From the NCBI GenBank assembly GCA_019187365.1, contig JABARE010000006.1, forward strand, positions 124,001-188,000: DNA of 64,000 nt. The letters run 5' to 3'. Source of the stretch: Saprospiraceae bacterium (GTDB lineage Bacteria; Bacteroidota; Bacteroidia; Chitinophagales; Saprospiraceae). Below, piece by piece: positions 18,467-28,700 of the stretch. A program made the translations under genes and the position numbers. Each line of letters opens with the position of its first letter. Position 1 is the stretch's first letter. The notes under the pieces are model-generated. The model had not been told where the DNA came from. It did not search any database and saw only the letters and a list, made by a program, of their open reading frames with translations.

Positions 18467-21400
18467 ATGAAAATAACTCTATCTAATCCTCTGAGGACCT
18501 TTGGCAGCTTTTGTTTGCTGCTGCTGGGCCTTGGGCTGAGCATTTCGGTCAATGCTCAGGGGTGTCCGGGGAAATCCCCTACCTGCCGGTTCGCGGGAAC
18601 CACTGCGACCGATGATACCATTCGGCCGGCGATCATCCTCGGTCTCAATCCAGGCACCTGTTCGGCCACGGTCAACGTCCCCAGACCCGCATACAACATC
18701 CGGGGTTGCGGTTCCGCTGCCGACTACACGGGTGGAAGGACCTTGGGTCCTCTCGTTTTGAGAAATGACGTAGGCTGTTCATTTGCTGAAGCGTGTAACT
18801 CCTCTTTTGGTTGCGGAATCATTACGACAACCAACGTCTTTGCTCCCGTTGCCCCGGCGACAAACGCAGGACCCTCTTCGTCTCCTTACGACGTAAACTG
18901 CGGACCAGTGCAAATCGTCATGTTTGACAACGGAACATCCCAATGGTCTGATAGTTACCAAATGCTGGTTGCTGGTTGCGCTGTTGGTACGTATACTTCA
19001 GGAAACAACCAAAACGACACGCTTCGCGTCCCTCGTGGGGTGTATAACAACGAAGTAACTACCACCACAGGAGGCTATGTTCGTGTTCAACCGGATCACG
19101 CCTGGGGGGGCAATACCACCTTCGGGGAGTGCGTTCCGACCTTCCAGATCAACGTTCCAAATCTTTGCTGTGAGTCCATCAACAACATCACCAATAACTG
19201 CAATACGCCGACGATTACGGGCGCAGGCGGTCGTTACTACATTCGATGGACGGGAGATGCCAACGATGGCACTGTGTTGGGTATCCAGGAAGTGATCATC
19301 CAGGATACTGAACCGCCAACCTTCGTAGGTTGTCCCAAAGCAGTCATCATCAACCTCGGTCCCGGCGAATGCGAAGGTTCCTGGGATGCTCCGCCGATCA
19401 TGGCCATGGACAACTGTCCTTCCGCCATCATCCGCACGGGCAACGAGCTGATTTCCCCCGCCTGTCAGGCAGCCTACAACATCGTTTGGAACCCTGGCTT
19501 CTACGGAGGCAATATGTGGGACATCCAAAACGCGGCTACCCAGCCCATCATTTTCCACGGCATAGACGTTGCATGGAGGAATATGGATACGGCTACGGTG
19601 TGGTACACCACGGCCCCCGGCAGCCACGTTCCGGTTCGCTTTAACAGGGCATCCTGGACGCGCTGCAACAGCGGCGTATGGGTACCAGGTGGTGGTGGCG
19701 CTTTCCCGGCACCTGCCAGGAGGTACATCGACCTCAGAACGGTCAACGTATTCCAGAACGTTACCTGTACCGGCGTTACCAACGATACCATTCGGGGCGG
19801 TTGTCCGGTTTTGCAACCGGGTGAAATCCGCGGTATCTACATCGCTGGCATCCTTGGACAGGGTGGTATGTATTGGAGCAACGGCGGATGTACCACGGGA
19901 GGTGCTCCCTGGGGAGATGCCAATATGAAGATCCTCAAAAATCCGACCATGTCCTGCGTATACGGTACCGGACTCTTTGGTCAGGGTGGAGGTCTTGCCA
20001 TCACCGGCAACAACCAGTTTGTCGGCAATATCCGGTATAGCTTCCCGGCTGCAGACAATATGGTTCAGGTGGTTCAGACCTGTGGCCAACCTTATGGCCC
20101 GGGCTGCTACTTCCCGATCGGTTGTACGACCCTTTGCTACGAGGCGACCGACGCCCAGGGCAACGTGGCAACCTGCCAATTCGACGTTTGTGTCAACGAA
20201 TACGCAAACACCGTTACGGCGCTTGCCTGCCATGACGAGATCCAGATTAGTCTCGATGAAGATTGCATTGCTACGATCACCGCCGACGAAGTGCTGAGCG
20301 GAGGACCATACCATTGCTTTGACGATTACACCGTTGAGGCACGCGACTGGGTTACCAATGCCATCGTCGACCGGGATCCACAAACTCCCGGAACTCAGGT
20401 TGGCGGACAAGACATCGGCCGCGAACTCAAACTCACGGTACGCGATAACGAAACCGGCAATACCTGCTGGGGTCATGCCCGCGTCGAAGACAAGTGGCCA
20501 CCAGACATCACCTGCCCAAGAGATACCTGCGTTCCCTGCTATTCACCGACTTCACCGGCTTATACCGGCGTTGCGTCTGTTGATGAAAATTGCAGCGGTT
20601 ATTCGCTGAGTTATAAAGATAACGTCACCTTCGGTAGCTGTGCTGCCGGTTACGACCGCATCATCCGCCGTACCTGGACAGCAGTAGATGCTTCCGGAAA
20701 CAAAGACGTCTGCGTTCAGGAAATTACCGTAAGCCTGGGAAGCTTATACGATGCGCAAGTGCCCCTCAACTGGGACAACATCGAAAATCCAATGCTTTCC
20801 TGCGACGGGAAATACGATCCCAACAAAGACGTTACCCCGCACTACCTGCCTTATCCGTATTGCGTGGATGGCTACCTGCTCGATTCCGCACATTGGTTTG
20901 CTACGGGTGGATTCCTGCCCAGCCCAACCGGAGACCTTGCAGGTGAGCGCCTCCCAATGGTCCTCGGATGGAACTGCATCGATGCCGGTGAATACGCCGG
21001 ACATCCAAGCCCCTATCCGATCTACTATCCTGCACACCCAAGCTGGAGACCTAACAATCCGGTTTGCTGGGGTCCGGACGAAATCGTCATGTGGCATGGC
21101 ACGGGCTTCCCGGGCGGTGTCAACTGCAAAAACCTGGGTGTAACCTGGAAAGACATCACCATCGACCTGGCTACCCCCGGTTGCGATGCCGGAGATGTAG
21201 GCTGCTTTAAAGTACTGCGTCAATGGACCGTCATGGACTGGTGTACCAGCGAAATTGGCGGACACAACCAGGTGATCAAAGTTGCCGATGCCGAAGGTCC
21301 GAAGATCCTCTATCCTGATACACTCATCGTCAACATGGAAGTGTGGACCTGCACCGGCCGTTGGGAGGTTTCCCCGGCCTGGCTGATCGACAACTGCAGC

Positions 21401-24400
21401 AACGAAGTACATTATACAGTTGAAGTCGAAGCAGGTACTGTGCTTGGCAACGAGGTAAGCGGGTATGTAGTAGTTGATATGCCTGTGGGCATTCAGAGTG
21501 GCTACATCGTCGCTGAAGACTGCTGCGGCAATATCACTAAAAAGCGCATCGCCCTCGACGTTCAGGACAACGTTCCTCCGGTAGCGGTTTGCGAAGCCAA
21601 AACGGTTGTATCGATCAACGGCAATCAGTCTCCCGGCGAAAACTTCGCCAAGATCTTTGCCGAGTCCTTCGACCAGGGATCTTTCGACAACTGCCAGCCG
21701 CACATCTTCTTCAAGGTGATCCGCATGGAACATCTTCGTGGAACGAACAATGGAAGCAATACTGCGCAGCCCGATAATGGCACCAACTGTGCCGGTATCA
21801 ACGGCGACGACAACGCCATCCTCGACGGCAACCAGATCTACTTCGACGACCACGTGAAGTTCTGCTGCTCCGACGTTGGCAACACCGTTATGGTGGTCTT
21901 CCGCGTGTTTGACCGCGAACCGGGCGCAGGTCCTATCGCCCCGACCCGCATGAACCCGGGCGGTAACCTGTTCAACCGCTTTAGCGACTGCATGGTCGAG
22001 GTGGAAGTTCAAGACAAGAGCGTACCCACTGTAGTTGCACCGCCAAACATCGTGGTGAGCTGCTGGTTCTGGTTCGACGTAGATAAACTTTCAGATCCCA
22101 ACGACCCAACTTTCGGTAGAGTGGTTACGGATCTTACTACCCGTAAAAAGGTGGTTACGACCGACCTGGTATGCTACAATTACTGCGTGCGCAACGACAT
22201 CACGGGTTACCCGGGTTATGTACCCGGAGCACCGCCGTCGAACCCGCCTGCATGGAACCGCGCCTGCGATTATTACAGGGCCCTGTTCGACACCGCTCAC
22301 GCTGACCGCAAATACGAACTGACCTGGGGCTTTGACGGATATGTGCTGAGCGCCTGCGGCAACTCCCCGACAATCAGCGTCAACGACAACCGCGAATGCG
22401 GCCAGGGTCAACTGACGCGTACGGTAGTAGCACGTGGACCGAACAACATCAGCGTCACGCAAACCCAGACGATCTGGGTGGTTGACTGCGATCCGTTCTA
22501 CATCAATCGCGCCGACAACTGCGATAGCGAAGACGACATCACCTGGCCGGGCAACTGCACGGGTCAGGCTACGACGATTGCCGGTTGCGGAGCCGACATC
22601 AGCCCGGACAATCCGGCTCTGGGTCGCCCGATCGTTGAAAACGGCGCCGACGACCTGTGCGCACTGATCAGCATCGAATACGTAGACGAGATCTTCACCA
22701 TCGAGCCGGATGCATGCTTCAAGGTGCTCCGCCACTGGACGGTCATCGACTGGTGCCAGTACGATCCGAACCTCGATCCTGTTAGAGGCCGCTGGGAATA
22801 CCTGCAGATCATCAAAGTCACTGACAAGATCAAACCGGTGGTCAGCATCAACATTGGCGACTGCGAGCCTGCAACCAAAACGAATGGCGTATGCTATGGC
22901 CACTTGTCCATCACGGCTACGGCTACCGACGATTGCAGCCCGCTGGATTGGCTGTTCTACGAATACAAAATCGATGCGTTCAACGATGGTCAGGGCAAGT
23001 ATCCCGGATTTGACTTCATCGTTGGTCCTCTGACACAGAAAGAGTATGCTGCAGGCCGCACGCCTCAGTTCAACGACAATCCTTTAGCCGACTTCCCGGG
23101 CAATCCGTTCGACGCAAGTGGAACGTATCCGGTGGGTGTGCACAAGATCTGCTGGCACGTAGAAGATGGATGCGGAAACGTAGGCATCAACTGCCAGTTG
23201 TTCGAGATCAAGGATTGCAAAGCACCGACACCGTACTGCCTGACGGGCGTGATCACGGTTCCGATGCCTACGAGCAAATGCGTGACGATCTGGGCTAAAG
23301 ACCTCGATCGCGGAAGCTTCGACAACTGCACCGAGCAGGAAGACCTGCTGTTCTACTTCAACGGCGATCCGTCTCAGACGGGCATCACGATCTGCTGCGA
23401 TGACTTCGTAGCTGCCGGTGCCAACGACGAGCTGGTAGTCGACGTGGAAATGTGGGTTGAAGACGAAGAAGGCAATACGGACTACTGCAAAACGGTAGTG
23501 ATCGTACAGGACAACCAGGATGTGTGCCCGAATACGAGTCCGGATCTGGGCCGCATCACGGGTGATCTGCGCACGGAAAACAACGACGAAACCGAATCGG
23601 CAAACGTTCAACTCTATCTGTCGCATAACATGATGCGCCAAATGATAACACTTGCCGACGGTAAATACCTCTTCGGAGACCTCGCTGCCAATACTTACTC
23701 TGTAAGACCAGAGCGCAACGACGATCCGACCAACGGCGTAAGCACGGCCGACATCGTGAAGATTCAAAGGCATATCCTTGGAATCGAATCGCTGAACAGC
23801 CCGTATAAGCTGATCGCTGCTGACGTAAACCTCAGTGCAACCGTTACGGCTGCTGATATCTCCGAGATCCGCAAACTGATCCTCGGTGTGACCAGCCAGT
23901 TCAACAAAGTTCAATCGTGGACCTTCGTTCCGAAGACCTACGTATTCCCAGATCCTGCGAAGCCCTACAATGCTCCGCGCGAACTCTCCACCTCGGTGGA
24001 TGCCGGTTCGAACGTGATCGAGAACTTCGTTGCCATTAAGATGGGAGACGTCAACACGACGGCAAGAGGACACCAGTTCGCAGGTAGCTCCAGCAGAAGC
24101 AATGGCAAACTGAACCTCGAGATCGAGAACGGCCAGACCGTTGCCGGTGAACTGTACCGCGTAGAGTTCAAGTCTTCTGACTTCAACAACATCGCCGGTT
24201 ACCAGTTTACCCTTCGCTTCGACCGCCAGACACTCAGCTTCGAAAGCATTGAGGCTGGTGTGCTGAATGTCGACGAAAGCAACTTCGGCACGTCCCGCGT
24301 CAACGATGGTATCCTGACGACGAGCTGGAACAACAAAGTAGCCCAGAGCTCAGACGAAAACAGCACGCTGTTTACCCTGGTGTTCCGCGCTGCTGCCAAC

Positions 24401-24787
24401 GCCAACATCGGTAAGCTGCTTGCCATTACGTCTGACGTAACGGCTGCTGAAGCTTACGATGCCGAACTGAATGTAAAAGATGTCAACCTCGGCGTTCGCA
24501 CCGAAAGAGGTGTTGAGGACAGTGGAGTATTCGAATTGTACCAGAATACACCCAATCCATTCGCCAAAGAGACGGTTATCGGTTACCGCCTGCCAGAAGC
24601 TGGTGCGGTTAAACTGAGCATCTACGACGTGACCGGCAAAGTGCTACGCGTATACGAAATGCAGGGCGTGAAAGGCCTCAACACCTTCAAGGTGCAAAAG
24701 GCTGACCTCAACGCCGGCGGAGTACTGTACTATCAGCTCGACGCCGCTGACCATACAGCAACTAAGAGGATGGTGGTGATCGATTAA
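18467..24787 (+). CDS. Largest giant secreted HYR-like/dockerin/cohesin-like T9SS protein (paralogue 2)
   Basis: 2106-residue extracellular protein. The signal peptide ends VNA|QGCPG (about residue 30). It has an extra N-terminal part of about 580 residues absent from its paralogues, in which an HYR-like module (DTEPPTFVGCPK ... CYEATDAQGNVATCQFDVCV) appears split by a beta-rich insert of about 200 residues (GGNMWDIQN ... GNIRYSF). From about residue 585 it follows the family plan: ACHDEIQISLDEDC module, Cys-rich HYR-like modules, two motifs FKVLRQWTVMDWC (about 913) and FKVLRHWTVIDWC (about 1418), dockerin-like repeats (about 1754-1811), cohesin-like domain (about 1880-2012) and type A sorting domain (about 2020-2106; YQNTPNPFAKE). 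Codon use is visibly biased to C-ending codons in its second half, suggesting high expression. Likely a major surface or matrix protein (inference). Confidence 0.87.
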   Translation: MKITLSNPLRTFGSFCLLLLGLGLSISVNAQGCPGKSPTCRFAGTTATDDTIRPAIILGLNPGTCSATVNVPRPAYNIRGCGSAADYTGGRTLGPLVLRNDVGCSFAEACNSSFGCGIITTTNVFAPVAPATNAGPSSSPYDVNCGPVQIVMFDNGTSQWSDSYQMLVAGCAVGTYTSGNNQNDTLRVPRGVYNNEVTTTTGGYVRVQPDHAWGGNTTFGECVPTFQINVPNLCCESINNITNNCNTPTITGAGGRYYIRWTGDANDGTVLGIQEVIIQDTEPPTFVGCPKAVIINLGPGECEGSWDAPPIMAMDNCPSAIIRTGNELISPACQAAYNIVWNPGFYGGNMWDIQNAATQPIIFHGIDVAWRNMDTATVWYTTAPGSHVPVRFNRASWTRCNSGVWVPGGGGAFPAPARRYIDLRTVNVFQNVTCTGVTNDTIRGGCPVLQPGEIRGIYIAGILGQGGMYWSNGGCTTGGAPWGDANMKILKNPTMSCVYGTGLFGQGGGLAITGNNQFVGNIRYSFPAADNMVQVVQTCGQPYGPGCYFPIGCTTLCYEATDAQGNVATCQFDVCVNEYANTVTALACHDEIQISLDEDCIATITADEVLSGGPYHCFDDYTVEARDWVTNAIVDRDPQTPGTQVGGQDIGRELKLTVRDNETGNTCWGHARVEDKWPPDITCPRDTCVPCYSPTSPAYTGVASVDENCSGYSLSYKDNVTFGSCAAGYDRIIRRTWTAVDASGNKDVCVQEITVSLGSLYDAQVPLNWDNIENPMLSCDGKYDPNKDVTPHYLPYPYCVDGYLLDSAHWFATGGFLPSPTGDLAGERLPMVLGWNCIDAGEYAGHPSPYPIYYPAHPSWRPNNPVCWGPDEIVMWHGTGFPGGVNCKNLGVTWKDITIDLATPGCDAGDVGCFKVLRQWTVMDWCTSEIGGHNQVIKVADAEGPKILYPDTLIVNMEVWTCTGRWEVSPAWLIDNCSNEVHYTVEVEAGTVLGNEVSGYVVVDMPVGIQSGYIVAEDCCGNITKKRIALDVQDNVPPVAVCEAKTVVSINGNQSPGENFAKIFAESFDQGSFDNCQPHIFFKVIRMEHLRGTNNGSNTAQPDNGTNCAGINGDDNAILDGNQIYFDDHVKFCCSDVGNTVMVVFRVFDREPGAGPIAPTRMNPGGNLFNRFSDCMVEVEVQDKSVPTVVAPPNIVVSCWFWFDVDKLSDPNDPTFGRVVTDLTTRKKVVTTDLVCYNYCVRNDITGYPGYVPGAPPSNPPAWNRACDYYRALFDTAHADRKYELTWGFDGYVLSACGNSPTISVNDNRECGQGQLTRTVVARGPNNISVTQTQTIWVVDCDPFYINRADNCDSEDDITWPGNCTGQATTIAGCGADISPDNPALGRPIVENGADDLCALISIEYVDEIFTIEPDACFKVLRHWTVIDWCQYDPNLDPVRGRWEYLQIIKVTDKIKPVVSINIGDCEPATKTNGVCYGHLSITATATDDCSPLDWLFYEYKIDAFNDGQGKYPGFDFIVGPLTQKEYAAGRTPQFNDNPLADFPGNPFDASGTYPVGVHKICWHVEDGCGNVGINCQLFEIKDCKAPTPYCLTGVITVPMPTSKCVTIWAKDLDRGSFDNCTEQEDLLFYFNGDPSQTGITICCDDFVAAGANDELVVDVEMWVEDEEGNTDYCKTVVIVQDNQDVCPNTSPDLGRITGDLRTENNDETESANVQLYLSHNMMRQMITLADGKYLFGDLAANTYSVRPERNDDPTNGVSTADIVKIQRHILGIESLNSPYKLIAADVNLSATVTAADISEIRKLILGVTSQFNKVQSWTFVPKTYVFPDPAKPYNAPRELSTSVDAGSNVIENFVAIKMGDVNTTARGHQFAGSSSRSNGKLNLEIENGQTVAGELYRVEFKSSDFNNIAGYQFTLRFDRQTLSFESIEAGVLNVDESNFGTSRVNDGILTTSWNNKVAQSSDENSTLFTLVFRAAANANIGKLLAITSDVTAAEAYDAELNVKDVNLGVRTERGVEDSGVFELYQNTPNPFAKETVIGYRLPEAGAVKLSIYDVTGKVLRVYEMQGVKGLNTFKVQKADLNAGGVLYYQLDAADHTATKRMVVID

Positions 24788-24873
24788 GTTCGATCACCCC
24801 AGTCCCAAGCCCTCGTGGTTGCGACGATCCTGTATCGTCGTTCGTGAGAAAAGTTAAATCGGTTTTTGGGATG

Positions 24874-24910
24874 GCCTCTTCTCGAGCAATCGGGAGGGGG
24901 CTTTTTTTTT
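24874..24910 (+). terminator. Intrinsic terminator 1 after paralogue 2
   Basis: A 12-bp stem with several G-U pairs (GCCTCTTCTCGA with TCGGGAGGGGGC) around a GCAA loop is followed by nine Ts. Confidence 0.88.
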
Positions 24911-24978
24911 GAGATAAGGTCACCTGCCGTGACCCCGCACTCCAGCCCGGCCACAACATTTTCTTGACCCATGGGATG

Positions 24979-25012
24979 GCCTCTTCACTTACACGAGGGA
25001 AGAGGCTTTTTT
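24979..25012 (+). terminator. Intrinsic terminator 2, a partial duplicate of the first
   Basis: An 8-bp stem GCCTCTTC/GAAGAGGC with a 12-base loop is followed by six Ts. The upstream arm and its flank (GGGATGGCCTCTTC) are identical to those of the terminator 105 bases upstream, so the two form a tandem pair. Confidence 0.75.
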
Positions 25013-25752
25013 AATAAAATTGCCGACCCTTCTGTGAATCCTCAAACCTGCCATAATTCATTTAGGCCAGGAATCATTTCCTGGATGCAGACTGTTTCCC
25101 TGCTGGCATTACCGGGCATTCCTGTAAGGGTAACTTACAGCTTGGCTTGGGCCGCCTTGCTTTCCGGAGTTCAGACCAGGCGGATCCACTGCAGGTGCCC
25201 TTGGGCTTTTGGCATGCGCGGGGGTACGGGGCGTTGACCGACCTTTCATACTCTTTGGATGCGTCGGTTTTGTGAAACTCAGTACAAACGCTGTTCATAC
25301 CGCATTTTCATCAGTTCGTAACATATTATATAATGTTTTAATATTCAGAAAACTGTAATATAATATTGTATATATAAAATAAATATGTAATATTTTTTAT
25401 TAAATTGTTTTGCAGCTAATTAAACATTACATAATTTTGTAATATGAATGGTCATCCGATCATTCCCGCATCCCCGGAACATTTCCATCCCAACATTCTA
25501 TCCCAAATACAGCCCGGCAGGGGCTTAGCATGGGTCGGCATCCCACCTTCCCACCTGATGAGTCCCATATTGCCGCAGGAGTGCAGCGCCATTTTGGCTG
25601 GCCCCGATGCGTAACGCTATCCTTTTCAGGCCTTGCGTTCTGCAAACTCCGGGACCAGGGCAATGCACCCGATGATTGATCAAAATGAAGGCAAGCACTG
25701 GTTGGGGAGGACATTCCGCTCCGGCTTCTGGTTGCTGCTATAAAAAGCGAAT
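25013..25752. other. Long intergenic region with AT-rich tract and leader
   Basis: About 740 bases without a gene that I can support. Bases 25013-25310 hold nothing recognisable. Bases about 25318-25440 are strongly AT-rich and end in a promoter at 25408-25439. The remaining roughly 310 bases would be an untranslated leader of the next gene. Short open frames here lack family features. Confidence 0.5.
25408..25439 (+). promoter_or_regulatory. Promoter for the paralogue 3-4 operon
   Basis: TTTTG (25408-25412) and a perfect -7 TAATTTTG (25432-25439) are separated by 19 bases, at the edge of an AT-rich tract. ATG 25753 is about 310 bases downstream, implying a long leader. Confidence 0.55.
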
Positions 25753-28700
25753 ATGTGCACCGCAAACTCTTTGGAACGTTTTTGGCCTTCTTCCCGGGCC
25801 TTGTCATCCCTTTGGTCTGTCCTGGTATTCGGATTCGTCTGGATCGTCCAGGACAGATCGGGTGCACTGTACGGTCGCCCTGCCAGCATGGCAGTCACCG
25901 TGCAGGCTCCTGCCGACATCACCATTCATCTGCAGGATCCCACAAACTGCGATACCACCATTTTATTGGGACCAGCCATATTCAACGGCCACTGCCCTGG
26001 CCCCATCGATTATGAAACCTGGTCTGTTTTTGACACCCTGTTCTCGAATGGAGGGAACATGTATTTTCCAGCAGGCAGCTTCACCGTGTATTACAAGGTC
26101 AGTGATGCTTGCCGGATGTCTGGTCTGGACTCCATGAGGGTGACCGTATATGATGCCCAGCTTCCGCAAGTGGTGTGTGCTCCCGCTCAGACGATCAACC
26201 TTTCAGAGAGCGGATATGCTGATGTTCCTGCACACATTTTCGACGGCGGCTCGACCGATAACTGCCATCACCTCTACTTTAAAATTCGGCGGATGATGGC
26301 AAGCACTGCATTGGCATGCCAGGATCCTCTGAACCCGCTAAACCTTTTCAACGACTATGCGCGCTTTTGCTGCGCAGATGCCGATTCCTCCGGAATTCTG
26401 CTTGTTTTGCGCGTGTACGATGTCTTTCCGGGTGAAGGAGTCGTATCCGACACCGCCGGCAAGGGCCGTTATGTTGATTGCATGGTAACCGCCATTGTCC
26501 GGGATAAGCTGGCTCCTTCCGTCGAATGCCCTCCTGATCACACCGTCTTTTGTGGGACGGATGCTGACGACCTCTTTGCCGGAGGCAGTCCGCTGATTTC
26601 AGACAATTGTGGAATTGCTACAGTCGATACGGCCTTCCTCGATCTCAGGGACCCCTGCGGCGGGGGAGAATATCGTCGTACGTTTACGGTTACCGACCGC
26701 CATGGTCTGGTGACCCATTGCACACAGACCCTACATTATCTGCGACTGCACACCTTCGACGGAACGGATACCGCACAACTCCGGTGGCCATCCCATAAGA
26801 CGGTGTATGCCTGCCGCATCGATCTCGATTCCATTCAGGCAGGAGCACCCGTCATCGTCGAAGATGGATGTGCTCTGGTCGTCGTGACCAAACGCGACGA
26901 AGTGTACCAGTTTAGCATGGGAGGTGTTTGTGCCAAGGTTTTGCGCTACTGGCAGGTTATCGACTGGTGTCGTTATGATCCACTTTTTACTCCAAATCCC
27001 CGCATTCCGGAAAATGGATATTATGCTTTTGTTCAGGAAATAAAAGTCATTGATACGCTTCCACCCCAGATCTTCGGGGTGCAGGATACCGTTATCGGCA
27101 TCCAGGTTCCCGGATGCGGCCCGGGTCTGGTGAACTTGCCACCGGTCCAGGCAGAAGATTGCGGGAGCACAACGGCATTGACTTTCCGATACGAAGTCGA
27201 TTATGACCATAACGGCGTGACCGACCGTTCGGGAACCGGAAGAGACGCCAGTGGTCTGTTCCCCCCGGGCAGACACCTCGTTTGGTTTTTTGCCGTGGAT
27301 TCTTGCCATAACGAAGGTTCTTTACAGGTCCTGGTGGAAGTAGTCGATGCCAAGGCACCCAATGCCATTGCAATGTATGGCGTGTCGTCCAGTCTTGCGC
27401 AAATGCCAGCAGGGGCTATGGTCAGTGTTACCGCGCGTCTGTTCAACAACAAAAGCAACGACAATTGCACGCAAGCCAATCGATTGCGCTATTCATTTTC
27501 GGAGGATGTCTCCGACACCCTACGCATTTATACCTGTGATAGCCTGGGCCGCCGTGACATACGACTGGTAGTCTGGGATGAAGCGGGAAACAGCAGCGAA
27601 GTTTACACCTATTTTGTGGTCGATGACCCTGATTCGCTTTGTCCAGGCGGTCTGCACGGTTTGCGCATCCAGGGCATCGTGGCAACAGGGAACTGGCAGG
27701 CTGTGCCGGAAGTTGACGTCTCGCTCGAGTCGAGTGGGATGGCCCTTAAAGTGCAATCCGATGCCCAGGGCAATTTTATGTTTGCCAACATTCCTGCCGG
27801 TAGCGACATCCAAATCCGTTCCAGCCGGTCGGGAACGTACACGGCTGGATTGACGACAGCAGACATCATCCGCATACAGAGACAACTGCTGGGCCTGGAA
27901 CCGTTCTCACATTCTTGGGAATACCTTGCAGCCGATGTCGATATGAGCGGCGGCATCTCCACCCGAGACATTGTTTACCTCCGACGATTGTTGCTGGGAA
28001 AAATACAGGAACTGCCGCATCAGCACAGTTATCTGTTTATCGACCCCAGCTACACATTTTCCGACCCCGCTTCTCCATACGCTGACCTCGACCTTTGCAG
28101 CAAAGTTGTCATCACCCAGGCCCGGCAAAATGAGACCGTCCGCATGCTTGCAATAAAAATTGGCGACGTCAACCAAAGTTACCGTGCCAATGGTTTGACT
28201 GAAGTGCCTTATGAAACCATTCGCTTTTTTGCTGAACGATCTGAACGAAGAATGGGCGTCTTCATCAGCCAGCCTGTGTCGATTAGGGGATTTCAGATGT
28301 CCTTGTCAGCTTCCGGGCTGTGCAAGGATTGGATAACCGGGTTGATCAGCGCACTTCCGGAATGGTCAAACGAGCATTACCGCTTGGAGGGTAGCGAGAT
28401 TGTCATTTCTTATTCTTCGCCTGGCATACTGCACTGGGACCCATCGGTTCCGCTATTTGAAATTCAGCTCAAGGAGGATGCTGCATTTTGTGCCGGAGAA
28501 CTTCAACTCAGCAATGTGCTTGATCCGGAATGCTATCTGGTGGATGCAGCACGCACCATAAGCCTCTTGCAAAAGGACGCTCAAAGTGCGTCACCACCGT
28601 TTAGCTGGGTCAGAACCCATTCGGATCCAGGGACGGGAATGCACGTGGTTCATCTTTACACCGCTTCTGCGAGGGATGTGGATGTACAGATCTACGATCT

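Noticed and set aside
18998..20476. Long minus-strand open frame (492 codons) opposite the largest giant gene
   Set aside because: It is a shadow of a strongly biased coding strand: no domain, no signal and no conserved motif, while the plus-strand frame has clear modules.
20744..22012. Minus-strand open frame of 422 codons
   Set aside because: Same reason; the plus strand carries HYR-like modules and the KVLRQWTVMDWC motif here.
18467..24787. Interpretation of the giant proteins as cellulosomal enzymes
   Set aside because: No glycoside hydrolase or other catalytic domain is visible in any of the five; only structural or binding modules are seen.
24971..25237. Plus-strand open frame of 88 codons after the largest giant gene
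   Set aside because: It begins inside the second terminator hairpin and has no recognisable domain.
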